A DNA stretch of 64,000 nt from an uncultured bacterium (GTDB taxonomy: Bacteria > Dictyoglomota > Dictyoglomia > Dictyoglomales > Dictyoglomaceae). The notes beneath the pieces were generated by a model. It was given only the letters and a program-made list of their open reading frames with translations. It was not told where the DNA came from and ran no database searches. The position numbers and the translations under genes are program-made. The stretch is taken from assembly GCA_938034905.1 (NCBI GenBank), contig CALHLF010000003.1:1-64000 (forward strand), read 5' to 3'. Positions within the stretch are counted from its first letter, which is position 1. Each line of letters opens with the position of its first letter. This document shows positions 44,258-53,388 of the stretch, piece after piece.

Positions 44258-45260
44258 ATGAATAAAAAGCTTTTTAATCTTTTTCTAATTGTGATTTTTA
44301 TATGTTTCATTTCAGGTTCCACAGCAGCCCCTAAAAGATTTAATCTAAGATTTTCTACTGTTAGCGATCCTGGAGATGCTCATACTGAAGCTTTATATGT
44401 TCTCAAGGATACCGTAGAAAAAAATAACAAGTAAACAAATAACTATAGATGTTTTCCATTCTGGTGCATTATATGGACAAGGAGAAGATTGTGAAGCTGT
44501 AATGAGAGGGGATTTGGAGATGTGTTATATGTCCGTAGCATGGATTGCAGACAAAGTTCCTGAAGCATCTATGTTTACTGCAGGATATATATTTAAAGAT
44601 TATGCTCATATGACAAGGGTTTTAAATGGCGAAATAGGTAAGAAATTGTTTGATACTGTAGCTAAAAAAATAAATGCAAGACCCCTTGCAGCCTTTTATC
44701 TTGGAACAAGACACTTAAATTTAAGAGATATCGGAAGGATAGTAAGAAGACCTGAGGATTTAAAAGGTGTAAAGTTAAGAATGCCCAATACTCCCGCATG
44801 GTTATTCTTAGGAAAAGCCTTAGGAGCTAATCCTCCCCCTCTTGCTTTTGGTGAAGTATATCTTGCATTAAAAACAGGAACCATTGATGGACAGGAGAAT
44901 CCACTACCAACGAATTACAATGCTAAATTCTATGAAGTAACTAAATATATAATACTTACAGGACATTTAGTAAATTCTGTATGGCCCACTATTAATGAAA
45001 GAAAATGGCAAGAATTGGGACCAGATTTACAAAATAAATTACTTTATGCCGTTGGAGCTGCTAAAAGATATTGTGATACTACTAATCTAAAGAGAGAGAA
45101 AGATTTGATTGACTTTTTCAAGAAACAAGGATTGATAATTATTAGACCAGATGTAAATGCCTTTAAAGAAGCAGTATTGAAAGCATATCTTGAAAATAAA
45201 GATATATCTGGGAAATGGGATATGAATTTATACAAGGAAGTTCAATCCCTTGCAAAGTAA
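44258..45260 (+). pseudogene. TRAP transporter substrate-binding protein, frameshifted
   Basis: The ATG at 44258 starts a signal peptide (NKKLFNLFLIVIFICFISG) and the DctP opening RFNLRFSTVSDPGDAHTEAL. The frame stops at 44432-44434 just after a run of seven A in GTAGAAAAAAATAAC. Removing one A gives VEKITSKQITIDVFHSGALY and joins the rest of the protein, which is complete: GDLEMCYMSVAWIADKVPEA, RDIGRIVRRPEDLKGVKLRM, GTIDGQENPLPTNYN. It would bind an organic acid for the DctQM permease. Transcriptional slippage on the A7 run could rescue it, but the permease genes are also broken. Confidence 0.78.
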
Positions 45261-45266
45261 CTAATT

Positions 45267-45298
45267 AAGAGCCCCCTATTTGGGGGCTCTTAGTTTTT
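45267..45298 (+). terminator. Terminator/attenuator between dctP and dctQ remnants
   Basis: AAGAGCCCCC (45267-45276), loop TATTT, GGGGGCTCTT (45282-45291), then AGTTTTTT. A perfect 10-base stem with a T run. Placed after the binding-protein gene, it would reduce expression of the membrane subunits, a common arrangement in binding-protein transporters. Confidence 0.87.
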
Positions 45299-45315
45299 TA
45301 AGGGGGAATTTATTT

Positions 45316-45658
45316 ATGAAAAAGAGAAGAAATTTTTGGAGATTATTATTAGATATAATAGAAATTTATATACCAATGACTACATTTACAATTATGTTTT
45401 TAGTCTTTGTAATTGAAATATTTTCAAGATATTTTTTAAATCATCCTATTAGTTGGTCCTATGAGATCAGTCAATTAACATATGTTTGGACTGCAATATT
45501 AGGAGCTTGTTATACAACAAGAAAATAAGGAACACGTTACTTTTACCCTTTTATATGATAAGTTTTCTCCAAAATGGAAATTAATTACCAACTGTTTAGG
45601 TAATTTACTTATAATATCTGCATTTATTATTGCTCTTTATCCCTCTTATAAATATATT
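45316..45658 (+). pseudogene. TRAP transporter small permease (DctQ) remnant
   Basis: Starts at ATG 45316 (AAGGGGG upstream) with KKRRNFWRLLLDIIEIYIPM and the DctQ signature ISWSYEISQLTYVWTAILGA. The frame ends at TAA 45526-45528; in another frame the protein continues KEHVTFTLLYDKFSPKWKL, then a hydrophobic helix, and runs without a stop into the DctM remnant. The last part of DctQ is deleted. Confidence 0.75.
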
Positions 45659-46688
45659 TTGGGATATCGCTATTCTTTTACTCCAGTACTTTTAATAACT
45701 TTAAATAAAGGAGGATTAGGACATGTAAATGTATTAGCTTCTCTTATATTTTCAGGCATGAAAGGTTCTGCTGTCGCAGATGCTTCGGGGCTTGGAATAA
45801 TGGAAATTGAAACTATGAGAAGAGATGGATATGATGATGGATTTAGTTGTGCTATAACTGCCTCATCAGCTGTAATTGGACCAACCTTTCCTCCAAGTAT
45901 ACCAATGTTAATATATTCATTATTATCAGGTGCTTCAGTGGGTGCATTATTTTTAGGTGGTGTTATTCCAGGAGTTTTATTAGCATTCATACTTATGTTA
46001 TATGTTGCATATATTGCTAATAAAAGGAATTATCCAAAAGGTCCCAAATATTCTTTAAAGGAATTTATTAAAATTTCTATTAATGCTTTTCCCGCTCTTT
46101 TAACACCTGTTATTCTTTTGACCTGCATTTATACTGGAGTAGTTACTCCTACGGAGACAGCTGCTATTGCTGCGTTTTATTCCTTAGTAGTATCTCTTGT
46201 TGTTTATAGATCTATGGGAATAAAAGAACTATTAAATGTTATAAAAGATACTATTAAAACTACAGGAAATCTGGGATTAATTGTTGGTTCTGCTTTTGCT
46301 TTTTCTTTTATTGCAGCAAATGAACATATTCCTGAAACAGTTGCAGGTTTTGCTTTAAGACTTACAACTAATTTTAATCTTAGGAATGTTTTTAGATACC
46401 TCTACCATTCAATTGGTCTTCTTACCTATGGTTCTTCCTATAGTTAAAGCCTTTGGAATTGATCTGGTACATTTTGGAGTAGTTATATGTTTTAACATGA
46501 TGATAGGCCTTTTAACTCCTCCCTTTGGTATGTTACTTTTTATAACCTCAGGAATTTCTGGGACCCCCCTAAAAGAAATTATTAAGGAGACTCTTCCTAT
46601 GGTAGTAGTTATGATTTTATTTTTATTCCTAATGACCTATATCCCAGATATTGTAATGTTTATACCCAATCATATGTTAAGGAGGTAA
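45659..46688 (+). pseudogene. TRAP transporter large permease (DctM) remnant
   Basis: The DctM core is plain: KGGLGHVNVLASLIFSGMKG, SAVADASGLGIMEIETMRRD, SSAVIGPTFPPSIPMLIYS, then TGVVTPTETAAIAAFYSL. The usual first ~110 residues are missing; the frame continues directly from the DctQ remnant. Near 46386 the frame shifts and about a dozen residues seem lost before MFLDTSTIQLVFLPMVLPIV and GLLTPPFGMLLFITSG, which end at 46688. The permease cannot be functional as it stands. Confidence 0.78.
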
Positions 46689-46694
46689 ATATAC

Positions 46695-47801
46695 GTGCCT
46701 GATTATAGATTAAGGAATCATATTCCCATAAGTGCACCTGCCACAAGGGAGCCTTTTTTGGGAGATGAGCCTGATTTACGAATTTCTATGGGTTTTATTC
46801 CAAGATGGTTTCATAAAAGATTAGGAATTGATTTTTCAGAGAGGTGGCATCTTGATCCTATATATAGATATGAAACCCTTGTAGTTATGAAAGAATATTT
46901 ACATAAATTATTTCCTATGATACCTTATTTTGTTCCTAAATATGAAGATGGAATTGAAGTGACATGTGCTACAATTTCTGGGATTCATGGAGCAATGCTT
47001 ATCTCTCTTATTTATGGTCTTAAGGTGGTATATTTTAAAGATGGATGGCCTGATCTTTATCCTGGTAGTCATTTGAGTAGAGAAGAAATTGGAAGATTGG
47101 AGACATTTGATTTATACAGTAATCCTGTGATTATTCAACTTCTTGAGCAAATGGATATTATTGAAAAAAAATATGGTAAAATCTATGGCTACTTAAATTA
47201 TCAAGGAATATTAAATAATGCTTTTAGAATAAGAGGTTATGAGATCTTTTTAGATATGTATGATGATCCAGATTTTGTTCATCATTTGTTTAGTCACATT
47301 GCCCAAACTATGCTTAATACAGCAAAAATTATTCAGGAGAGACAAAGAAAATCAGGTTTTTATGTAAATTTATTTTCTGTAAGTAATTGTGTAGTAAATA
47401 TGATATCTCCTGAACATTATGAGAAATACATACTTCCTTATGATATTATGCTATCTCAAGAATTTGAAAGATTTGGTGTACATACATGTAATTGGGATGT
47501 TACCCCATATATAAATTCTCTGAGAAAGATTAAAAAGATGGGATATATAGATATGGGGATAATGTCTGATATGAAAAAGGCAAGAGAAGTATTTCCAGAT
47601 GCAAGAAGAGCTGTGATGTATAGTCCCGTTGATCTGAAAAATAAATCACTTGATGAAATTAAGAAGGATGTAGAAAAAATATATAATGAATTAGCTCCAT
47701 GTGATATCGTTTTAGCAGATATTGATGATGAGACCCCTGATGAAAAAGTACTTTCATTTATAAAAATTGTAGATAATGTTTTAAAAGGAAGTGAAATTTA
47801 G
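46695..47801 (+). CDS. Uroporphyrinogen decarboxylase-fold protein A
   Basis: The 368-residue protein belongs to the URO-D/corrinoid methyltransferase superfamily. Features include LGYLN-like YGYLNYQGILNNAF (about 160-173), DMYDDPDFVHHLFSHIAQT (183-201), and VHTCNWDVTPYINSLRKI in place of the H-x-C-G zinc box of methyltransferases. Such divergent members occur in catabolic operons and are unlikely to make heme. The GTG start has an AAGGAGG site and lies 6 bases after the TRAP remnant. It is followed by a second member of the same superfamily. Confidence 0.75.
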   Translation: MPDYRLRNHIPISAPATREPFLGDEPDLRISMGFIPRWFHKRLGIDFSERWHLDPIYRYETLVVMKEYLHKLFPMIPYFVPKYEDGIEVTCATISGIHGAMLISLIYGLKVVYFKDGWPDLYPGSHLSREEIGRLETFDLYSNPVIIQLLEQMDIIEKKYGKIYGYLNYQGILNNAFRIRGYEIFLDMYDDPDFVHHLFSHIAQTMLNTAKIIQERQRKSGFYVNLFSVSNCVVNMISPEHYEKYILPYDIMLSQEFERFGVHTCNWDVTPYINSLRKIKKMGYIDMGIMSDMKKAREVFPDARRAVMYSPVDLKNKSLDEIKKDVEKIYNELAPCDIVLADIDDETPDEKVLSFIKIVDNVLKGSEI

Positions 47802-47802
47802 A

Positions 47803-48924
47803 ATGTATTTTGATGAGATTCTTGAAAGAATAGAAGAAAAGTGGAAAAGAATACCAGATGGAGAAGAAAGAATTGCAAAAGCTATTAGCGGAGAATATGT
47901 AGATTACTTACCTTTGATTTTTTGGAGACCCCAAAATGTGAGGGTAATTGGAAAAAGCTTTAACATGAAGGAACAGTTTTATAGTAAGGAAAAAATGTTA
48001 TATGCTCATTTAGAAGAGATTGAGGATTGCGCATCTTGTGCTTTCGATGCACCTCTTTGTATTCGTCCTAATTTTGGAACAATATTTATGCCTACTATAT
48101 TTAATCTTAAATATCAAGTTTTTGAAGATAAATTTCCTTGGTTAACATCTCACTTAACTAAAGAAGATATTATGAAATTAAAAATGCCTGATTTAGAGAA
48201 TATAGAAATAATTAAAAGAGCGATTGAATATATGGTTTATTTTAAAAATAAACTACCTAATTGGATACATGTTTATTTGCCAGATACTCAAGGTCCCTTT
48301 GACATTGCCCACTTGGTTTATGGCGATAATATTTTCTTAGAGATATATGATGATCCTGATTTTGTTCATTATCTTCTTGATTTATGTACTGAATTATATA
48401 TACAAGTATCTAAGTTATTAAAGAATGTTATTAATGAACCTATAGATCAATGTTATCATGGACATGCATTGGTAAGAGGTATTTATGTGAAAAAGGGAGG
48501 AGTAAGGATTTCTGAGGATAGTGCAACTTTAATATCCCCTAAACATATTGAAGAATTCGTTATTCCATATATGAAAAGAGCTTTTGAGCCATTTAATGGT
48601 GGATTTGTCCATTTTTGTGGTAAGCATAATTATTTTTTATCCTCCTTATTGGATTTAGAAAAAGTATATGCAATAAATTTAGGAAATCCAGAGATGTACG
48701 ATTTTAATGAAGTTATGAAAAAGATCTTAGAACATAAGAAATGCTATTTTGGATTATGGCCCAAATATAATGGGGAAAAGCTAATAGATTATATAAGAAG
48801 AATGATAAATGCAACAGAAGGCGGGAAGAGAGGATTAGTTCTTCTCTTTGATGAATCAATGTATCCTGAATATACTTGTGAACAAATATATGGAATTTGG
48901 AGGGATGAGATTGCTAAATCTTGA
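47803..48924 (+). CDS. Uroporphyrinogen decarboxylase-fold protein B
   Basis: The second URO-D-fold protein (373 residues from this ATG) keeps the GGFVHFCGKHNYFLSSLL segment, with the H-x-C-G motif used by corrinoid methyltransferases to hold zinc. LPDTQGPFDIAHLVYG and EIYDDPDFVHYLLDLCTELY match protein A, so the two are paralogues and may form a heterodimer. An in-frame GTG at 47791 is possible, but AAGGAAG lies too close to it. The stop overlaps the start region of the aldolase gene. Confidence 0.77.
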   Translation: MYFDEILERIEEKWKRIPDGEERIAKAISGEYVDYLPLIFWRPQNVRVIGKSFNMKEQFYSKEKMLYAHLEEIEDCASCAFDAPLCIRPNFGTIFMPTIFNLKYQVFEDKFPWLTSHLTKEDIMKLKMPDLENIEIIKRAIEYMVYFKNKLPNWIHVYLPDTQGPFDIAHLVYGDNIFLEIYDDPDFVHYLLDLCTELYIQVSKLLKNVINEPIDQCYHGHALVRGIYVKKGGVRISEDSATLISPKHIEEFVIPYMKRAFEPFNGGFVHFCGKHNYFLSSLLDLEKVYAINLGNPEMYDFNEVMKKILEHKKCYFGLWPKYNGEKLIDYIRRMINATEGGKRGLVLLFDESMYPEYTCEQIYGIWRDEIAKS

Positions 48925-49783
48925 AATTAAAGGTCCAATTGTTCCCATGTTAACCCCCTTTGATGAGTATGGAAATATAGATTTAGAAACTCTTGAATTT
49001 TTTGTTGATTGGCTTATAGATCAAAAGGTTTCTGTAATCTTTCCTATAGGAGGAAGTGGAGAAAGAATTACATTATCTTTTAATGAGAAAAAATTGATAA
49101 TTAAAAAGGTATTAGAAAGGGTAAATAAAAGGATTTTAGTATGGCCGGGGACAGGAGGAACTTCATTAAAAGAGACATTGGAGCTTTCAGAATATGCACT
49201 TAGTTATGATGCTGATGCAGTAGTTATAGTTATACCTAAGGAATTAAATCCCTCAGAAGAAGAATTATTTTTTTATTTCAAAGAGATAGATAGATGTTTA
49301 AGAAAACCCTTCTTAATTTATGAGCCTGGGGGATATGAGCCATACTCTATAACTCCTAAATTATTTAAGAAACTTTTGGAGCTACAAAATTTTATTGGCA
49401 TGAAGGATTCTTCAAATAACATGATTAAAATTGTAAAAAATTCTATGGAAATTAAAGATAAAGATATCCATATTATTCAAGGGAATGAAATTCTTTATCT
49501 CTCCTCTTTACCTTTAGGGATAAGGGCTGTTATTGGGGGAGGCTGTAATATTTATCCTCAGCTTATTATGGATATTTATAATGAATTTTCTAATAAAAAT
49601 ATAGATAAAGCACGAAAATTACAATGGGAAGTTATAAGGAAATGGAATATATTGGAAAAAGGATGGCCCCTTTCTGGTAAAATTGTATTAGCTATGAAGG
49701 GAATTTCATTTAAGCCAATTTGTAGGATAAAAGTACAAGAATTAACTCAAGAAGATTTTGAAATTTTGAAAAATTCTTTTTAG
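48911..49783 (+). CDS. DapA-family aldolase/synthase
   Basis: Class I aldolase of the dihydrodipicolinate synthase/N-acetylneuraminate lyase family. IKGPIVPMLTPFDEYGNID opens the barrel, GGSGERITLS is the keto-acid binding loop, Y in FLIYEPGGY and Schiff-base K in FIGMKDSSNN are the catalytic pair. The gene is in a catabolic cluster, so sugar-acid or keto-acid cleavage is likelier than lysine synthesis. I chose the TTG at 48911, seven bases after GGAGG; an ATG at 48905 directly abuts the ribosome site. It overlaps the URO-D gene by 14 bases. Confidence 0.85.
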   Translation: MLNLEIKGPIVPMLTPFDEYGNIDLETLEFFVDWLIDQKVSVIFPIGGSGERITLSFNEKKLIIKKVLERVNKRILVWPGTGGTSLKETLELSEYALSYDADAVVIVIPKELNPSEEELFFYFKEIDRCLRKPFLIYEPGGYEPYSITPKLFKKLLELQNFIGMKDSSNNMIKIVKNSMEIKDKDIHIIQGNEILYLSSLPLGIRAVIGGGCNIYPQLIMDIYNEFSNKNIDKARKLQWEVIRKWNILEKGWPLSGKIVLAMKGISFKPICRIKVQELTQEDFEILKNSF

Positions 49784-49816
49784 AGTTGATAAAGTTTATA
49801 CCTGGGAGGGAGAAAA

Positions 49817-50818
49817 TTGAAAAAAGTAACTATAAAAGATATAGCTAAGGAAGCAGGAGTCTCTATTGCTACAGTCTCAAGAGCTTTATCAGGGTCTGAC
49901 TACGTTAGAGAAGAGACTAAAATAAAAATCTTAGATCTCTGTAATAAGCTTGGATATAAATTAGAAGAGAAAAAAACTAAACGAACATGTACCAAAGTAG
50001 TTGGCCTAATAGTTACTGATGTAACAAATCCATTTTTCACAGAAGTGGTTAGAGGAATAGAAGATACTTTAAGTTCTATGGAATATAGCCTTATTTTATG
50101 TAATAGTGATGAGAATATTGAAAAAGAAAAGGAGTATTTTAGAGTTTTAGAAAGTAAGAAGGTTGATGGAATTATTTTAACTCCTGCAGGAGGAAGTCAT
50201 AAATATATATTTAGATACTTAAAAAAGAATATTCCTATAGTACTTTTAGATAGATTAATAGAGGAAGTAGAATTAGATGCAGTAATTATTGATAATGTTT
50301 ATGGTGCCTATGAGGGAGTAAAGCATTTAATTGAGCAAGGTTATAGAAATATTGGAATGATAACTGGGCCTTTAAGTGTAATGACATCTAAAGAAAGATT
50401 AGAAGGATACAAAAAGGCGTTAGAAGAAGCAGGAATTCCTGTAAAAGATAATTTCATAGAAAATGGAGAGTATACTCAAGAAGGAGGATATAAAGCCACT
50501 AAAAAGCTTCTTTTAAAAAAAGAGATTGATGCTCTTTTTATTGCTAATAATGTAATGACCAAAGGAGCATTGCATGCTATTTCAGAATTAAATATAGATG
50601 TTCCAAAAGATTTAGGAATTGTAGGATTTGATGAAATTGATTTAGCACCTCTTTTAAAATGTCCTTTAACTACTATTGCTCAGCCTACATATTTAATTGG
50701 AGTAAATGCTGCTCAACTTTTATTAAGAAGGTTGCAAGGGAAAGGGAAAAAAGATAAAGAAATTGTAATTTTAAAACCTCAGATAATCTTGAGAGAATCT
50801 AGTAGAAAGACTAAATAA
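49817..50818 (+). CDS. LacI family transcriptional regulator
   Basis: A 333-residue LacI/GalR repressor. The helix-turn-helix is TIKDIAKEAGVSIATVSRAL (4-23), followed by the hinge and a periplasmic-binding-protein-like domain (GLIVTDVTNPFFTEVVRGIE, PVVLLDR-type IPIVLLDRL, GFDEIDLAPLLKCPLTTI). Translation starts at TTG with GGGAGGGAG upstream. It follows the aldolase by 33 bases and probably controls the URO-D/aldolase set and, formerly, the TRAP transporter. Confidence 0.92.
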   Translation: MKKVTIKDIAKEAGVSIATVSRALSGSDYVREETKIKILDLCNKLGYKLEEKKTKRTCTKVVGLIVTDVTNPFFTEVVRGIEDTLSSMEYSLILCNSDENIEKEKEYFRVLESKKVDGIILTPAGGSHKYIFRYLKKNIPIVLLDRLIEEVELDAVIIDNVYGAYEGVKHLIEQGYRNIGMITGPLSVMTSKERLEGYKKALEEAGIPVKDNFIENGEYTQEGGYKATKKLLLKKEIDALFIANNVMTKGALHAISELNIDVPKDLGIVGFDEIDLAPLLKCPLTTIAQPTYLIGVNAAQLLLRRLQGKGKKDKEIVILKPQIILRESSRKTK

Positions 50819-50914
50819 TTAGTTTTTTAGAGAGAAGAAAGAACCTCTTGATTTATTTTAAGAAGCGAAAAATATCGCAGGATGAAAAGAAATTTAATAA
50901 ATAAAAAGAGGCTT

Positions 50915-50931
50915 TATAATCTCAGAGATTA
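50915..50931 (+). promoter_or_regulatory. Palindrome overlapping a TATAAT upstream of the ydaK-like gene
   Basis: TAATCTCAGAGATTA (50917-50931) is a perfect palindrome of 7-base arms around one base, and TATAAT (50915-50920) overlaps its left end. It could be an operator on a promoter for the operon at 51090. A second TATAAT is at 50969-50974. Neither has a good -35. The 271-base gap (50819-51089) shows no open frame. Confidence 0.35.
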
Positions 50932-51089
50932 AAAGGATTAAAAAATAAAATATATCTCAAATATATGTTATAATCTATCAATAAAGAATAAAAAATATGA
51001 AAATCGAATTGGATTATCAAAGGAAGAAAGTTTTTATGCTTTTGCCCAGTTAGAATTTTATTAACCTTAGTTTTAACAAGAGGTGATTT

Positions 51090-51941
51090 ATGAGAATTAA
51101 AGTTAGCAATATAAGAGATATATTAATTTTTAATCTCTTTATGATTTTTTGGGTTATACTATTAATTTTTTTATTCTCTACAAGTTTTAATGTGAATTTT
51201 GAAAATTTCATTCTAATATCGCTTCTAATTATTAATATGCTAGTAGCTTATAACATAGGGCTAATTGAAGGACTAATTTTTTCAGTTTTTATGATTTTGG
51301 GATATGGTACATATATCTTATATAACATATTGGTCACCGCTTCTATAGTAGATTTTGAATTGAAATATGCTTTTTGGTTCTTTGTATTTCCTATTGGAGC
51401 ATATTTAGTAGGAAGTTTGGAAAGAGAATATGGAAGATTAAAGGAGCAAGTAGAAAAAATTAGAGAAAAGGAAAAACTCATACTTTTAGATGAGATAACA
51501 GGATTTCTGAATATTAATGGTTTTTTTCATCGACTTAAGGAAGAAGTGACGAGAGCAAATAGAACCAATTTATCTCTTTCAGTTCTTTATGTTTTTATCT
51601 CTGATGCAAGAGAATTGAAGAATATTTATGGAAGGGAAGGTTATGAGAAAATTTTGGAGAAAATCTCTGAAGAGATAAATAAAAATACAAGAGAAATAGA
51701 TATAAAAGGAATAATTGATGAATCTACTATTGGCATTATACTTACTAATACAGATTTAGACTCTGCTAATATAGTGAGAGAAAAATTACATAAATTCTTG
51801 GATAGAATTTTAGTGGAAATTGATGGGAAAAGAAGACCTATCAGTTTAAAGGTTAGAATAGGAGTAGCCCAATATAACACAGGAGAAGATTTTATACTTT
51901 TGTGGGAAAGGGCTAAAGAAAATAGTAGCTATGACGTATAG
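51090..51941 (+). CDS. Membrane protein with degenerate GGDEF domain, YdaK-like
   Basis: Several transmembrane helices fill residues 10-110, followed by a short coiled coil (110-130) and a GGDEF-fold domain starting LLDEITGFLNINGFFHRL (132-149). The catalytic GGDEF box is replaced (DESTI, 210-214), so it should not make c-di-GMP, but an inhibitory-site motif R-x-x-D (REID, 201-204) is kept exactly five residues before it. This is the design of Bacillus YdaK, a c-di-GMP receptor. The three following genes match ydaL, ydaM and ydaN in order. GAGGTG precedes the ATG. I infer that it activates the neighbouring polysaccharide synthase on binding c-di-GMP. Confidence 0.8.
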   Translation: MRIKVSNIRDILIFNLFMIFWVILLIFLFSTSFNVNFENFILISLLIINMLVAYNIGLIEGLIFSVFMILGYGTYILYNILVTASIVDFELKYAFWFFVFPIGAYLVGSLEREYGRLKEQVEKIREKEKLILLDEITGFLNINGFFHRLKEEVTRANRTNLSLSVLYVFISDARELKNIYGREGYEKILEKISEEINKNTREIDIKGIIDESTIGIILTNTDLDSANIVREKLHKFLDRILVEIDGKRRPISLKVRIGVAQYNTGEDFILLWERAKENSSYDV

Positions 51942-53388
51942 AGTTTTAGGGGTTTTTTTAATCTTTTTGTTAATAATTTCCTTAGGATTGGCTCAAAATA
52001 AGAAGAAAATCTTAGTTGTTTATGATCATTTAACAAGGATTGGAGAGGATTACTTTTTAGAGAATTTACTTAAAAATTATTTAAGCCATTATGATGCTGA
52101 AGTAGGTAGCATTTCTTCAGATATTATTAGTAACGTAGAAAACTATGATGCTGTTATATATTTAGGTTTTGAAGAGAAATTTTTAAGGGAAAATTTTTTG
52201 AAAGAGATTTCAAAAGCCAAAAGACTTATATGGGTGGAGGCAAATATTGAGGATTATGCAAAATATATTAAGTGTAAATATTTTAAAATAGAAGGTAAAA
52301 GGGCAGGTTTTGGGAAATTAATCTATAAAAATAAAGAGATTTATTTTAATCCTGAAATACCTGTTTATATTGTTCATCCCAAGGAAGCTAAAGTGTTAGC
52401 TTACATAAGTGATGGAGTAAATAAGCTTCCTTGGGTATTTAATAGGGAAAACCTGTATTATTTTGGAAGGTTAGATTTTAGAGACAATACTGGAATTGTT
52501 TTTCTTGATATATTGCATGATATTTTGGGAGTAAGACATAAGGAATACAAAAAGGCAATGATTATTATTGATGATGTAAATCCCTTAACTTCTGCAAAAT
52601 TTTTGAGGGAAAAGTTAGAGACATATTGTTGTCGTGATGTTCCTCATCTTCTTGTGGTTTATCCTACGATTAGAAAAGAGGGTAAAGTTTTTTATTTAAG
52701 TGACAATGAAAATTTACTTTCTTTGCTAAGAAAAGTAGAGGAAAATGGAGGATTTATTATTCAGGGTTCTTATTTTGAAAATAATTATGATAATAAAATT
52801 AATAATGATTTGAATTTGCTTGCAAGTTATGGTTTATACCCTGTTGCCTTTAAATTGTATGATATACCTTATAAGGAGAGATATGTAGATGCAGGAAAAT
52901 TTTTTAAAATAGTCTTAGATGATAGTCTAATCCTTACAAAAAAACTTTACACATATATTTATCCTTTAAATTTGGGAATATATAATCCTAAGGATCCTAT
53001 AAATAGAATAAAAATACTTAATAAGGCAAAGGATCTTTTAACTTTAAGAGATGTGATTATTGGTATATCGATTCCTTCATATGTTACATCAAAGGATATA
53101 GAAGAGTTAATATCTGATTTAAGAGAGATAGGTTATGATTTTATTGATTTTTCCCAAGAACCATATCAGGTAGCAAATGAAAATCTAATAATAAGTAATA
53201 GAAATGGAAAAAAGTGGATTATGAGTAAAGTTCCAATATATGAGAAGAGACCCATAGAAAGATTTTTTGAAAGATTTATCATCTATCTTAGGTTTATTTT
53301 AATTTTTGTAGTAACAAGTTTTATTTTAATAATTACATGGTCATTAACAAATAAAAGGAAGCTTTATGAAAGAGAATTAAGAAAATGA
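51931..53388 (+). CDS. DUF2334 (YdaL-like) exported protein
   Basis: A 485-residue protein with an N-terminal signal segment (about 1-21), a long extracytoplasmic domain and a C-terminal transmembrane helix (about 448-470) followed by a basic tail. KKAMIIIDDVNPLTSAKFL (about 205-223) and the downstream IGISIPSYVTSKDIEELISD fit DUF2334, a polysaccharide-deacetylase-like fold. It likely modifies the exported polymer. It overlaps the YdaK-like gene by 11 bases and the glycosyltransferase start by 4 (ATGA). Confidence 0.72.
   Translation: MTYRVLGVFLIFLLIISLGLAQNKKKILVVYDHLTRIGEDYFLENLLKNYLSHYDAEVGSISSDIISNVENYDAVIYLGFEEKFLRENFLKEISKAKRLIWVEANIEDYAKYIKCKYFKIEGKRAGFGKLIYKNKEIYFNPEIPVYIVHPKEAKVLAYISDGVNKLPWVFNRENLYYFGRLDFRDNTGIVFLDILHDILGVRHKEYKKAMIIIDDVNPLTSAKFLREKLETYCCRDVPHLLVVYPTIRKEGKVFYLSDNENLLSLLRKVEENGGFIIQGSYFENNYDNKINNDLNLLASYGLYPVAFKLYDIPYKERYVDAGKFFKIVLDDSLILTKKLYTYIYPLNLGIYNPKDPINRIKILNKAKDLLTLRDVIIGISIPSYVTSKDIEELISDLREIGYDFIDFSQEPYQVANENLIISNRNGKKWIMSKVPIYEKRPIERFFERFIIYLRFILIFVVTSFILIITWSLTNKRKLYERELRK

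Noticed and set aside
50819-51089. Possible c-di-GMP riboswitch upstream of the ydaK-like gene
   Set aside because: The conserved elements of the known c-di-GMP aptamers were not found; only AT-rich DNA and one palindrome are seen.
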